NCBI GenBank assembly: GCA_003477405.1
Contig: QUDE01000002.1
Span: 62,001-126,000 of the forward strand
From: Ruminococcaceae bacterium AM07-15
Lineage (GTDB): Bacteria; Bacillota; Clostridia; Oscillospirales; Butyricicoccaceae
Reading direction: 5' to 3'
Length of the DNA stretch: 64,000 bases
The notes beneath the pieces are model-generated. The model had not been told where the DNA came from. It did no database searches and saw only the letters and a program-made list of their open reading frames with translations. The translations under genes were made by a program, and so were the position numbers. Shown here piece after piece: positions 34,073 to 42,988 of this stretch; within the stretch, counting starts at the first letter, position 1, and each line of letters begins with the position of its first letter.

Positions 34073-34759
34073 ATGAGCATGGGGAATGCCCATTTTCGCC
34101 ATGAAAAGAAGCATTATATTTCAAAAAGCGACCATATCGCCTTGCGTCAGCGGCTGCGGGCGGTGATGTCTCCCGACCCTCACACCGGGGCCGATGGAGT
34201 TTATCAGGTGCACAGTTTGTATTTTGACGACTGGCGGGACACCGCATTGCGGGAAAAACTGGAAGGGACGCCCCGGCGGGAGAAATTCCGCATCCGGTAT
34301 TATAATGATGACCTCAGCTATATCAAACTGGAGAAAAAAAGCAAGATCCGGGGGCTTTGCCAGAAGGAGAGCACGGTGATCACAGAGGAAGAGTGCCGTT
34401 TGTTGATGGCCGGACAGCCCCAGCAGATCGAACCGGGGGATCGGGCGCTGCTGACAGAATTCTGCGCCAAGATGAACTACCGGCAGCTGCGGGCCCGCAC
34501 CTGTGTGGTCTATCAGCGGGAGGCCTTTTGCTACGGGCCGGGGAATGTGCGCGTTACCGTGGATTATGAGATCGGCGGCGGCAGTCCCATGAGCTTTCTG
34601 GAGCCTGGCCAGCCTTTGCTGCGGGCGGGGAACACCTTGCTGCTGGAAGTGAAATACGACAGTTTTCTCCCGGAGCACATTGCCGGGCTGGTGGAGATGA
34701 AGGATCGGTCGGTGACCGCTTTTTCCAAGTATGCCTGTGCCCGCACATTTATTTCGTAA
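34073..34759 (+). CDS. VTC-domain polyphosphate polymerase-like protein
   Basis: A 228-residue protein starting at ATG 34073 behind GGAAAGGAG. It has the VTC/CYTH-like tunnel fold motifs: MHFR-type start (FRHEKKHYIS), VHSLYFDD, FRIRYYN, LEKKSKIRG and a late LLEVKYD. These supply the basic and acidic residues lining the active tunnel in yeast Vtc4, which makes polyphosphate from ATP. In bacteria this domain is typically encoded with a DUF4956 membrane protein and a CotH kinase, as here. Confidence 0.85.
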   Translation: MSMGNAHFRHEKKHYISKSDHIALRQRLRAVMSPDPHTGADGVYQVHSLYFDDWRDTALREKLEGTPRREKFRIRYYNDDLSYIKLEKKSKIRGLCQKESTVITEEECRLLMAGQPQQIEPGDRALLTEFCAKMNYRQLRARTCVVYQREAFCYGPGNVRVTVDYEIGGGSPMSFLEPGQPLLRAGNTLLLEVKYDSFLPEHIAGLVEMKDRSVTAFSKYACARTFIS

Positions 34760-34783
34760 AGAAGAAAAGAAAGAGGTTTTGTT

Positions 34784-35458
34784 GTGATTACATTCAATGA
34801 TCTGTTTAAGTCCAGCTTTCTGGAGAAGGTTTCTTCCTTTTCGGCTTTGGATATGATCCTGGCCATGGGCCTGGCCCTGGTGGTGGGGCTCTTCATTTTC
34901 CTGGTGTATAAAAAGACCTTCAACGGAGTGATGTATTCCCAGTCCTTTGGAGTTTCTCTCATCGGCATGACGCTGGTGACCACTTTGATCATTCTGGCCG
35001 TCACTTCCAATGTGGTGCTGTCCCTGGGCATGGTGGGCGCACTGTCCATCGTCCGTTTCCGCACCGCCATCAAAGAGCCCATCGACATCGTTTTTCTCTT
35101 CTGGGCCATTTCGGCAGGCATTGTGCTGGGGGCCGGGCTGATCCCTCTGGCTGTGTTCGGGTCGGTGTTCATCGGGGTGATCCTGTTGGTGCTGGTCAAC
35201 CAGAAGAGCCGGGAAAACCCCTATATCCTGGTGCTCAACTGCGAAAATGACCAGGCGGAGCGCCAGGCCGTGGAGCAGGCGGCCTCTCAGGTGCGCCGCT
35301 ACAGCGTCAAATCCAAAACGGTGAGCCAGGGAAATGTGGAACTGACCATGGAAGTGCGTCTGCAGGCTGAGAGCACCGCTTTTGTCAATGCGCTTTGCCA
35401 GCTGCCCGGTGTGCGCAGCGCCGTTCTGGTGAGCTACAACGGCGAATATATGTCCTGA
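34784..35458 (+). CDS. DUF4956 membrane protein
   Basis: A 224-residue protein, GTG start at 34784. Four hydrophobic helices cover roughly 22-145, with the family core SLGMVGALSIVRFRTAIKEP; a soluble C-terminal domain of about 80 residues follows. DUF4956 proteins sit between VTC polymerases and CotH proteins in many Firmicutes and may hold the polymerase at the membrane or pass the polymer. Molecular role unproven. Confidence 0.88.
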   Translation: MITFNDLFKSSFLEKVSSFSALDMILAMGLALVVGLFIFLVYKKTFNGVMYSQSFGVSLIGMTLVTTLIILAVTSNVVLSLGMVGALSIVRFRTAIKEPIDIVFLFWAISAGIVLGAGLIPLAVFGSVFIGVILLVLVNQKSRENPYILVLNCENDQAERQAVEQAASQVRRYSVKSKTVSQGNVELTMEVRLQAESTAFVNALCQLPGVRSAVLVSYNGEYMS

Positions 35459-35469
35459 GGCGAAAGAAG

Positions 35470-37458
35470 ATGCTCCAAAGCAAAAAAATAGTGCCAGCCA
35501 TCGCCGTCGTTACCTTGCTGGCCTGCGTGTTCACCATGGTGTTTATGCTGTGCCCCCAGGTATTGCACATCACCCCCTCTTACAGCCAGCCCGATTATGA
35601 GGCGCTGTTCGATCCTTTGTCGGTGATGACGGTGGACATTACAGCAGACGAAGAAGAGTGGGCGGAGATGCTGGAAAATGCCATCAATGAGGAATATATC
35701 TCCTGCGATATCTCCATCAATGGCCAGGATTTTTCCTCGGTGGGTATCCGGCCCAAAGGAAACACCAGCCTGTCCACGGTGTACAGCAGCGACAGCGACC
35801 GGTACAGCTTCAAGCTGGAGTTTGACCATTATATCGATGGCCAGACCTGTCTGGGGCTGGATAAGTTTGTCCTCAACAACATTCAGTCGGATTCCACTTA
35901 TATGAAGGAATATCTTTCCTATGATCTGATGAGCCAGATGGGTGTGCCCACGCCCCTTTATTGCTTTGTCCAGATCAATGTAAACGGAGAGCCTTGGGGA
36001 CTTTATCTGGCAGTGGAGTCCCTGGAGGAATCCTTTGCCCAGAGAAACTTCGGTTCCGATTACGGCCTTTTGTATAAGCCGGACTCCATGGAAATGGGCG
36101 GCGGAGCCCAGGAGGGTGAAAGGCCGGCCATGGGCGAAATACCGGACAGAAGCCAGATGCCCGATATGAAAGAGATGCCAGACATGGATGAAATGCCCCA
36201 GATGGGGGAATCTCCTCAAGGCCTGGAAGAGGAACTGGAAAACGGCCGCCAAAAAGGAATGGGCGGCATGGGAGGCATGGGCCGGGATTCTTCAGCCAGC
36301 CTGCAATATATTGACGATGATCCGGACAGCTACGACACCATTTTCGATTCGGCCGTGTTCGACATCACCGAAAGCGACAAAAACCGGCTGATCTCTTCGC
36401 TGAAAAAGCTCAGCGAAGGAGAAGATCTGGAAGAAGTGGTGGATGTGGAGGAAGTGCTGCGGTATTTTACCTGCAATGTGGCGCTGGTCAATCTGGACAG
36501 CTACCTCAGCTCTATGCAGCACAACTACTATCTTTATGAAAAGGACGGCCAGCTGAGTATGCTGCCCTGGGACTATAACCTGTCCTTTGCCGGCTTCCAA
36601 GTGGGAAACGGCGAAAGCGCCGTCAATTATCCCATTGATACCGCCGTCACCGGTACCACACTGGAAGAGCGGCCTATCCTGGGAAAGCTGCTGGAACAGG
36701 AAGAGTATCTGCAGCTGTATCATGAATATCTCCAGCAGATCGTGGAGGAATTCTGGTCGCCCCAGGTGATCAGCCAGAAGATCCAGCTTTTGAATGAGCT
36801 GATCCGCCCCTATGTGGCGGAAGATCCCACCGCGTTTTACACCCTGGAGGAATATGATGCCGGGGTGGCCATGTTGGAAAACTATATCACTCTCCGGGCC
36901 GAAAGCATCCAGGGCCAGCTGGATGGCACCATCCCTTCCACAGAAGAAGGTCAGCAGGCCCAGCCGGACAGTCTGGTGGATGCCAGTACTATTGATCTTA
37001 GCGTTATGGGTCAGCAGGGTGGAGGTGCAGGCGGCCGGGGCCGGATGGGGCAGCACAGCACGGCTGAAAATACTCCACCCACAGAGGAAGGGTCCCTGGC
37101 GGAAGAGCAGGTACTGGAGGAAGGAGCCGCCCCGTCGGAAGGCACTATGCCGGAAGAAGGGGCCCCGGAAGGGGGAAATGCTCCCGACAGCATGGGAAGG
37201 CCGGAGGATATAGCGCCCGAAATGCCGGAGAATCAGCAAGAGCAGCAAGGACAAATGCAGGAGGAAACGAACTCTGACCCGGAAACCATGCCGGAAGAGC
37301 CTTCCGGCTTTGACAAAACCCGCGTTCCGGGCTTTTCACAGGAAAACGGCGGAGAGAGCCAGAACCGGGAAAACCTGATCTGGCTGGGCAGCAGTTTGCT
37401 GCTTTTGCTGCTGGCGTTGGTGTTTGTATTCCGATACCGGCGGAAAAAAGTGAGTTAA
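35470..37458 (+). CDS. CotH kinase-family membrane protein
   Basis: A 662-residue surface protein. TM near 7-30; CotH kinase domain from about 60 to 470, with RPKGNTS, KLEFDHYI, LNNIQSDSTYMKEYLSYDL, and the catalytic-type PWDYNLSF. A low-complexity Met/Gly/Glu-rich insert lies near 215-275. A Pro/Glu-rich stalk (about 520-630) leads to a C-terminal helix and basic tail, so it is anchored at both ends. CotH kinases phosphorylate spore-coat proteins in Bacillus. In this VTC operon the target may differ. ATG 35470 follows GGCGAAAGAAG. Confidence 0.88.
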   Translation: MLQSKKIVPAIAVVTLLACVFTMVFMLCPQVLHITPSYSQPDYEALFDPLSVMTVDITADEEEWAEMLENAINEEYISCDISINGQDFSSVGIRPKGNTSLSTVYSSDSDRYSFKLEFDHYIDGQTCLGLDKFVLNNIQSDSTYMKEYLSYDLMSQMGVPTPLYCFVQINVNGEPWGLYLAVESLEESFAQRNFGSDYGLLYKPDSMEMGGGAQEGERPAMGEIPDRSQMPDMKEMPDMDEMPQMGESPQGLEEELENGRQKGMGGMGGMGRDSSASLQYIDDDPDSYDTIFDSAVFDITESDKNRLISSLKKLSEGEDLEEVVDVEEVLRYFTCNVALVNLDSYLSSMQHNYYLYEKDGQLSMLPWDYNLSFAGFQVGNGESAVNYPIDTAVTGTTLEERPILGKLLEQEEYLQLYHEYLQQIVEEFWSPQVISQKIQLLNELIRPYVAEDPTAFYTLEEYDAGVAMLENYITLRAESIQGQLDGTIPSTEEGQQAQPDSLVDASTIDLSVMGQQGGGAGGRGRMGQHSTAENTPPTEEGSLAEEQVLEEGAAPSEGTMPEEGAPEGGNAPDSMGRPEDIAPEMPENQQEQQGQMQEETNSDPETMPEEPSGFDKTRVPGFSQENGGESQNRENLIWLGSSLLLLLLALVFVFRYRRKKVS

Positions 37459-37492
37459 GCCGGTTTTGGATGGTCAAATCCATGAAAAAGAC

Positions 37493-37522
37493 AAAAGGCC
37501 CAGTGCAAACTGGGCCTTTTGG
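37493..37522. terminator. Bidirectional terminator
   Basis: AAAAGGCCCAGT-GCAA-ACTGGGCCTTTT between the CotH operon and the converging ABC-F gene. Confidence 0.9.
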
Positions 37523-37528
37523 GCTGTT

Positions 37529-38995
37529 TTAAAGGAAAACTTTTTTGGTGGCGATTTTTTCCCGGAATGCCTGGTCATGCTCCACAAAAAGCATGGTAGG
37601 AGCAAACTGTTGGATCAGCTCCTCTATCTGAAGGCGGGAATAGATGTCTATGTAATTGAGAGGCTCGTCCCACACATACACATGGGCCTGCTGGCAAAGG
37701 CTGCGGGCCAGCAGCACCTTTTTCTTTTGTCCCTGGGACAGATCTTCCAGGTTCTTTTCAAATTGGACCCGGGCAAAATCCATTTTACGCAAGATGGCCT
37801 TGAACAGGCTTTCATCCAGGTCTTCCTCCTGGATGAGCCGGGACAGGCTTCCCCGAAGAAAGGAGGCGTCCTGGGGCACAAGGGAGATCACAAGGCCGGA
37901 AGCCTTGTGCATTTCTCCCACATAGGGGACGGTTCCGTCGGTCAGCAGCCGAAGCAGGCTGGTTTTTCCGCTACCGTTTTTGCCGACGAGGGCCACCCGG
38001 TCTCCCTGCTCCAGGGTGAAGGACACAGGCGGGCACACCGGTGTGCGGCCGTATTGCACCTGTACTTGGGAAAAGGAAGCCAGCCGCCGGGAATGAAAGG
38101 GGAGAGGAGAGAGTTTCAGGCTGGAGACCGTTTCCTGGTTTTTGAGAAGGGCCGATTTGTCCTGGATGGCCTGCTGCTGCCGCTGCTTTATCACCTGGGC
38201 TCGCTTCATCATCTTGGCGGCTTTATGGCCGATGTATCCCCGGTCCACTGGGCCGTTTTGATATTTGGCCTTTTCCGCCTGCTGGGACCAGGCAGCTGAG
38301 CGCTGAGCGGCTTTTTCCAGGCGGCGGATGTCTTTTTTCAGGTTTTCCTGCTGCTTTTCCTCCAGCATCTGCTGCCGCTGGAAATTTTCCATCCAGGAAG
38401 AAAAGTTCCCTTTCTGCACCTGGATATCGGCCCGGTTCAAAGAAAGAATGTGATCCACACAGCCGTCCAGAAACCGGCGGTCATGGGACACCAGAAGAAA
38501 GCCCTGTTTCCCTTTCAGATAGGCGGCCACTTTCCGCCGCCCTTCTTCGTCTAAGTGATTGGTGGGCTCGTCGATGAGAAGAAAGTGCCCTTCTTTTAAA
38601 AAGAGGGCAGAAAGAAGTAGTTTGGTCTGTTCTCCTTGGGAGAGGGAGGAAAAGGGCCGCTCCAAAGCCGCTTCCTCCACATCCAGCAGAGAGATCTCCC
38701 GGGCGATCTGCCAGGGCTGGGCCTGGGGGCACAGTGCGGCCAGAACTTCTCCAGCCCGATGCTCCGGATGGGGAACGGGATAGGGGAAATAATCAAACTC
38801 CACCGAAGAGTGAATGGAGCCGCCATAGGGATATTCTCCCATCAAAAGGCGGAGAAGGGTGGTTTTGCCCCGGCCGTTGCGGCCGATGAGCCCCAGCTTC
38901 CACCGGGTGTCGATTTGAAAGCTGGCATGAGAGAAGATCTCATCATAGCTGGAAGGATAGGAAAAGGTCAGATCGGTTACTTGGATGAGAGACAT
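37529..38995 (-). CDS. Lsa-type ABC-F ribosomal protection protein
   Basis: A 488-residue soluble protein with two ABC domains and no membrane part. NBD1: GRNGRGKTT, LSQGEQTKL, LLIDEPTNHLD. NBD2: GKNGSGKTS, LSQGQKKKV, VYVWDEPLNYID. The linker between them is long and basic. The opening KLGLIGRNGRGKTTLLRLL and the VWDEPLNYID ending are very close to enterococcal Lsa(A). Lsa/Vga proteins displace lincosamides, streptogramin A and pleuromutilins from the ribosome. Which drugs this one protects against is not known. ATG 38995 lies behind AAGGAGG; a full attenuator leader precedes it. Confidence 0.9.
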   Translation of the reverse strand: MSLIQVTDLTFSYPSSYDEIFSHASFQIDTRWKLGLIGRNGRGKTTLLRLLMGEYPYGGSIHSSVEFDYFPYPVPHPEHRAGEVLAALCPQAQPWQIAREISLLDVEEAALERPFSSLSQGEQTKLLLSALFLKEGHFLLIDEPTNHLDEEGRRKVAAYLKGKQGFLLVSHDRRFLDGCVDHILSLNRADIQVQKGNFSSWMENFQRQQMLEEKQQENLKKDIRRLEKAAQRSAAWSQQAEKAKYQNGPVDRGYIGHKAAKMMKRAQVIKQRQQQAIQDKSALLKNQETVSSLKLSPLPFHSRRLASFSQVQVQYGRTPVCPPVSFTLEQGDRVALVGKNGSGKTSLLRLLTDGTVPYVGEMHKASGLVISLVPQDASFLRGSLSRLIQEEDLDESLFKAILRKMDFARVQFEKNLEDLSQGQKKKVLLARSLCQQAHVYVWDEPLNYIDIYSRLQIEELIQQFAPTMLFVEHDQAFREKIATKKVFL

Positions 38996-39026
38996 AAAAA
39001 ACCTCCTTGGCTGCGTTTGAAACAGT

Positions 39027-39067
39027 AAAAAATGCAGGCCGAGGGAAGTCCTTTCCCCCGGCCTGCA
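39027..39067 (-). terminator. Attenuator terminator in the ABC-F leader
   Basis: TGCAGGCCG / CGGCCTGCA, extended by GGGAA/TTCCC, followed on the minus strand by TTTTTT. It ends 30 bases before the ABC-F start and just ahead of its ribosome site, so it must be bypassed for expression. Hairpins GCCGTCTG/CAGACGGC and ACGGC/GCCGT lie upstream in the leader. Confidence 0.8.
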
Positions 39068-39157
39068 CAGCCAAAAGAGCCGTCTGCACCAGACGGCAAA
39101 AGGAAGGAAAGGGCGCACTTCTCCTGCGGCAGCACGGCACAAGGCCGTAAAAACACA

Positions 39158-39181
39158 TTACCGGCAGGAAGAATTGCGCAT
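39158..39181 (-). CDS. Seven-codon leader peptide (upstream ORF) of the ABC-F gene
   Basis: ATG 39181 with AAGGAG seven bases upstream encodes Met-Arg-Asn-Ser-Ser-Cys-Arg and stops at TAA. It begins about 30 bases after the predicted transcript start. Antibiotic-stalled ribosomes on such short ORFs control attenuators of ABC-F and erm genes. Translation is inferred. Confidence 0.55.
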   Translation of the reverse strand: MRNSSCR

Positions 39182-39216
39182 CTTTCCACTCCTTTCTCAT
39201 CCATATTTCTTTTCAT

Positions 39217-39245
39217 ATGATACACCTGGAAAGGGCAAAATGCAA
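39217..39245 (-). promoter_or_regulatory. Promoter of the ABC-F gene
   Basis: Minus strand: TTGCAT (39240-39245), 17-bp spacer, TATCAT (39217-39222). The leader is about 215 nt long. Confidence 0.75.
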
Positions 39246-39248
39246 GGG

Positions 39249-39746
39249 TTAGGACAGATTCACATGCTTCACATGGAGAAAACGCATCCGGGGGGCATCG
39301 TATGTATTGAGGGGGCGGAGATAGGCGTCATAGGTATGGGTGGCAATGAGGATGCTGTCCCGGGTGGGGATGGGGCCGGTGCGGATGACCAGCAGAGAGT
39401 GATAGAACTGGCCTTCCTGGGTGCCCAGCTGGATCACATCCCCGGGAAGCAGGCGGAAAATGGGCACTTCCTCCATCACCGGGCCGGGGCCGTTGTTTCC
39501 GGTCATGAAGTTGTAGAAAAAATCCACTCCTGTCCAGGCGGGGGCCCGGGAAGAGGGGGAGCGGTAATACCAGCCGAAGGTGGGGGTGAAGTTCATCACA
39601 CCGGACCCGGCGTAAACGCATTGGGAGATGAAATTGGTGCAGTCGCCTCCCAGATTTTCAAAATCCAGAAAGGCGGGATTGCGCCCCAGGGCCCATTTCC
39701 GTGCATAGGCCAGGGCGGCCGGGCGGTCATAGCTTTTTTGCGGCAT
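39249..39746 (-). CDS. Putative amidase-domain protein (amidase_6 family)
   Basis: A 165-residue protein, ATG 39746 behind AAAGGAGG. It has the amidase_6 pattern: an early YDRPAALAYARKWAL, then LGGDCTNFISQC with the presumed catalytic Cys, and a late FYHSLLVI with the catalytic His and ATHTYDAY. Family members are NlpC/P60-like hydrolases often tied to cell wall or spore. No signal peptide is seen, so it may act inside the cell or mother cell. Confidence 0.8.
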   Translation of the reverse strand: MPQKSYDRPAALAYARKWALGRNPAFLDFENLGGDCTNFISQCVYAGSGVMNFTPTFGWYYRSPSSRAPAWTGVDFFYNFMTGNNGPGPVMEEVPIFRLLPGDVIQLGTQEGQFYHSLLVIRTGPIPTRDSILIATHTYDAYLRPLNTYDAPRMRFLHVKHVNLS

Positions 39747-39854
39747 AGCGAAGAAGCCTCCTTTGGACTTACGATCTTTTAGTATTCTATGCTGCGCCTC
39801 ATCCATGGGAGAAAGTCCACAAATTAAAGGGGGAAACTTTGGCAGGGGCCTTCG

Positions 39855-39883
39855 TTGACTTTGCTTTTTTCCGCCGATATAAT
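39855..39883 (+). promoter_or_regulatory. Promoter of the second M20 hydrolase
   Basis: TTGACT (39855-39860), 17-bp spacer, consensus TATAAT (39878-39883). Confidence 0.8.
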
Positions 39884-39936
39884 AAAAATAGTGCTGTAAA
39901 GCTGTAAAATCAAATGAAAAGGGAGTTGTGATCGTT

Positions 39937-41319
39937 ATGTCCGGCAAGATCGCCTATGAGGCCATCGACAAAAACCGTTCCCAGCTGGAAAAGCTGAGCC
40001 TGGATATCTGGGCTTGCCCGGAGGGCGGATACCATGAATACAATGCCCAGAAGTGGACCGCAGAGCTTTTGGAGAAAAACGGCTTCACCGTGGAGCTGGG
40101 GGCCGGGGAAGTGCCCACCGCCATCAAAGCCACTTGGGGAAGCGGCAAGCCTGTCATCGGCTTTTTGGGAGAATATGACGCCCTGCCTGGCCTGAGCCAG
40201 GAAGTGGGTACCCAGCAGAAGGCCGTGGAAGGCCAGGCCTATGGCCAGGGCTGCGGCCACAACCTGTTGGGTGTCGGCCATGTGGGCGCTGTTTTGGGGA
40301 TGAAGGCCGAAATGGAGGAGAAGGGCCTGAAGGGCACCATCATTTACTTCGGTTGCCCGGCAGAAGAGCTGCTCACCGGCAAATCCTTTATGGCCCGGGG
40401 CCATGCTTTTGACGGGCTGGACTGCGCCATCGCCTTCCATCCTGGCACGGCCAATGAGGTGACCATGGGCAATTCCCTGGCCCTCAATAGCGTGAAGTTC
40501 CATTTCCACGGCGTCACCGCCCATGCCGGCGGCGATCCTCACAACGGCCGTTCGGCCCTGGATGCCGTGGAGCTGACCAATGTGGGCGCCAACTACCTGC
40601 GTGAGCATGTGACCACCGATGTGCGTATCCATTACACCATCACCGAAGGTGGCACGGCACCCAACATCGTTCCTGACAATGCTACTGTGTGGTATTATGT
40701 GCGTGCGCCCAAGCGGGAGACCGTGGACGAGGTCTATGACCGCCTGGTGAAGGTGGCCGAAGGCGCGGCCCATATGACCGAAACCAAACTGGAGATCGAG
40801 TTTATGGGCGGCTGTTATCAGACGCTGAACAACGGCGTGCTGGTGGATCTGATCCATGACTGCATGGTGGAGACTCCCCAGGAGGCCTGGACTGCTGAAG
40901 AGCTGGAGTTTGCCCAGAAGCTGGACGAGGCCCGGCCCGATCAGTATGCCGCAGCCATCGCCGGTTACGGCCTGCCGGAAGGCACCCATCTCCACACCGG
41001 TGTTCTGCCTGTGGGCGTGGAAGGGAATTTCGGTTCCACCGATGTGGGCGATGTGTGCTACATCTGCCCCACCGTCACCTTCAACACCGCCTGCGAGAAT
41101 GTGGGCGCTCCTGGTCATAGCTGGCAGATCACTTCCTGCTCCGGCAGCAGCGTGGGTCAGAAGGGTATGATCTATGCCGCCAAGGCCATGGCTCTGTGGG
41201 GCCTGAAGATCCTGGAAGATCCTCAGATCCTGGAGAAGGCCCAGAAGGAATTCACAGAGAAGACCGGCGGAAAGCCCTATCATTGCCCCATCCCCGCCGA
41301 TGTGAAAGTGCCCCAGTAA
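39937..41319 (+). CDS. M20-family amidohydrolase (AbgB-like)
   Basis: A 460-residue metallohydrolase with GEYDALPGL, GCGHNLLG, CPAEELL and a GSTDVGDV metal site. It resembles the AbgB group and is distantly related to the enzyme at 2420. ATG 39937 is preferred over GTG 39928 on ribosome-site spacing. Likely cleaves aminobenzoyl-glutamate or other N-acyl conjugates; substrate unproven. Strong promoter and codon use rich in GCC/GGC suggest good expression. Confidence 0.87.
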   Translation: MSGKIAYEAIDKNRSQLEKLSLDIWACPEGGYHEYNAQKWTAELLEKNGFTVELGAGEVPTAIKATWGSGKPVIGFLGEYDALPGLSQEVGTQQKAVEGQAYGQGCGHNLLGVGHVGAVLGMKAEMEEKGLKGTIIYFGCPAEELLTGKSFMARGHAFDGLDCAIAFHPGTANEVTMGNSLALNSVKFHFHGVTAHAGGDPHNGRSALDAVELTNVGANYLREHVTTDVRIHYTITEGGTAPNIVPDNATVWYYVRAPKRETVDEVYDRLVKVAEGAAHMTETKLEIEFMGGCYQTLNNGVLVDLIHDCMVETPQEAWTAEELEFAQKLDEARPDQYAAAIAGYGLPEGTHLHTGVLPVGVEGNFGSTDVGDVCYICPTVTFNTACENVGAPGHSWQITSCSGSSVGQKGMIYAAKAMALWGLKILEDPQILEKAQKEFTEKTGGKPYHCPIPADVKVPQ

Positions 41320-41329
41320 AATGAAAGCC

Positions 41330-41358
41330 AAGGCCCCGGAAATCTTCCGGGGCCTTTT
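41330..41358 (+). terminator. Terminator of the M20 gene
   Basis: AAGGCCCCGGA-AATC-TTCCGGGGCCTT followed by TTT. Confidence 0.88.
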
Positions 41359-41372
41359 TGCAAGGAGGGACT

Positions 41373-41936
41373 ATGGAAAAAACACAAGAAGGGCTTTTGC
41401 TGCATCGGGCCTATTCGTTTGCCGCTTTGGCTCATGAGGGACAGAAGCGGAAGGGGAGCCCGGTGCCCTACATCGCCCATCCGGCCGAGGTAGCCCAGAT
41501 TCTTGCCCAGGCGGGAGCGACGGCCGAAGTGATCTGTGCCGGCCTGCTCCACGACACTTTGGAGGATACTTCTGTTACCTCAGAGCAGCTGGAGGAAGCC
41601 TTTGGCCCTGTGGTGCGGAAATTGGTGGAAGGGTGCAGCGAGGACAAGACTTTGTCCTGGGAAGAGCGGAAAGAACACACCATTCAGATATTGAAGTCTG
41701 AAATTTCAATGGATGTAAAGCTGATCACCTGTGCAGATAAACTTTCCAATCTGCGCAGCATTTGCCTGGATTATCAGGAGCTGGGAGATGCTCTTTGGGG
41801 CCGGTTTCACCGGGGAAAAGAAAAGCAGCGCTGGTATTACCGGGCGTTGGGGGAGGCCATGGCGCCTTTGGAGAGCCGATGGGAACTGATACGGGAATAC
41901 TGGCAGCTTCTCAAGGAGGTTTTTCCCGAAGAATGA
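41373..41936 (+). CDS. HD-domain hydrolase, RelA/SpoT-hydrolase-like
   Basis: A 187-residue single-domain protein, ATG 41373 behind AAGGAGG. The HD motif and flanks match the ppGpp-hydrolase domain: YSFAALAHEGQKRKG, YIAHPAEVA, LLHDTLEDT and ITCADKLSNL. The synthetase, TGS and ACT domains of Rel are absent, so it may be a small alarmone hydrolase or a related phosphohydrolase. Monocistronic. Confidence 0.83.
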   Translation: MEKTQEGLLLHRAYSFAALAHEGQKRKGSPVPYIAHPAEVAQILAQAGATAEVICAGLLHDTLEDTSVTSEQLEEAFGPVVRKLVEGCSEDKTLSWEERKEHTIQILKSEISMDVKLITCADKLSNLRSICLDYQELGDALWGRFHRGKEKQRWYYRALGEAMAPLESRWELIREYWQLLKEVFPEE

Positions 41937-41937
41937 A

Positions 41938-41970
41938 AAAACAGGGCAACCAGAGGGTTGTCCTGTTTTG
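41938..41970. terminator. Bidirectional terminator
   Basis: AAAACAGGGCAACC-AGAG-GGTTGTCCTGTTTT between the HD gene and the AraC-type regulator. Confidence 0.85.
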
Positions 41971-41976
41971 TTATGT

Positions 41977-42822
41977 TTATCGATAGCGGTGGGAGTATTG
42001 TCCGGGGGAGACCCCAACCATGCTTTTGAATGTGCGGATAAAATGAGAATTGTTGGAAAAACCAACGATCTCCCCCACTTGCTGCACCGAGATGTTCTGC
42101 CGCAGCAGCTCCCGGGCCTTGAGGATGCGCAGATTGATGATGTATTCGTTGAGACCGAAACCGGTCACATCCTTGAACAGATGGCACAGGTAGTACTTGC
42201 TCATATAAAACTGTTGGGCGATGCTGTCCAGGGTGATGGGGTTCTGGAAATTCTGCTGCACATAGGACAAAATGGGCTGCACTTTGTGAAAACTGTCCTT
42301 CTGAACGATGAGATGATCCCGATGCACATGGTCGTAAAGGGAATTCACATAGAGCAGCAGCTGGATAAAAGCCATCTGGCGGCGGAGATCGTCTCCGTAT
42401 TCTCCCTTCTGCCCGGCCTTCTGGGCCTTTTCAAAATAGGACAGGAGCTGCTGTGTCTGCTCCTCGCTCAGCTGCACATTGCCGGTATAGGAGCCCACCG
42501 GATGCTCAAAGCAGCGGAGCAGATCGGTTTGGGGAGTGGAAAGGCCGGCGGCGTATTCGGGGATAAAGTGAGCCACATACCGGTCGTAGCTGGGCTGGGT
42601 GCTGCCGGCGCTGCGGTGCAGATCCATACTGTTGAACACCAGAAGCCCGCCCCGCTTGATGGGGTAGGTGGATTCCCCTACGAAAAATTCGCCGCCATCC
42701 GACAGGCATAGAAGGATCTCATAGGTATCGTGGAAATGAAACTTGTCCATTTTCCAGGAAGCATTCTGATGAAAGCTGATGTAGAAATCCTTGCAGAAAT
42801 TTTGCTTGTTGTCGGTTTCCAT
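41977..42822 (-). CDS. AraC-family regulator
   Basis: A 281-residue protein. The N-terminal cupin-like sensor (FHFHDTYEILLCLSDGGEFF) is joined to a C-terminal double helix-turn-helix (ITLDSIAQQFYMSKYYLCHLF and VGEIVGFSNNSHFIRTFK) with the AraC ending SPGQYSHRYR. Divergent from the dehydrogenase-Etf operon, it is the likely regulator of 2-hydroxyacid use there. ATG 42822 lies behind GGGAGGG. Confidence 0.9.
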   Translation of the reverse strand: METDNKQNFCKDFYISFHQNASWKMDKFHFHDTYEILLCLSDGGEFFVGESTYPIKRGGLLVFNSMDLHRSAGSTQPSYDRYVAHFIPEYAAGLSTPQTDLLRCFEHPVGSYTGNVQLSEEQTQQLLSYFEKAQKAGQKGEYGDDLRRQMAFIQLLLYVNSLYDHVHRDHLIVQKDSFHKVQPILSYVQQNFQNPITLDSIAQQFYMSKYYLCHLFKDVTGFGLNEYIINLRILKARELLRQNISVQQVGEIVGFSNNSHFIRTFKSMVGVSPGQYSHRYR

Positions 42823-42858
42823 AAAAGACCCTCCCCACCGGTTCGCTGAAGTATCTCC

Positions 42859-42887
42859 AGTATACACCGAAATAACAAGATATGCAA
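42859..42887 (-). promoter_or_regulatory. Promoter of the AraC-type regulator
   Basis: Minus strand: TTGCAT (42882-42887), 17-bp spacer, TATACT (42859-42864). Confidence 0.75.
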
Positions 42888-42988
42888 ACAATGTCTCAAA
42901 ATTTCAAAAGATTTTTGCTCCCTTGAGGTCTAGAATAGGGAGTGTTGAATAAGCCACCGGCTTTTAAGCCGTGAAAAGGAGCGATCAT

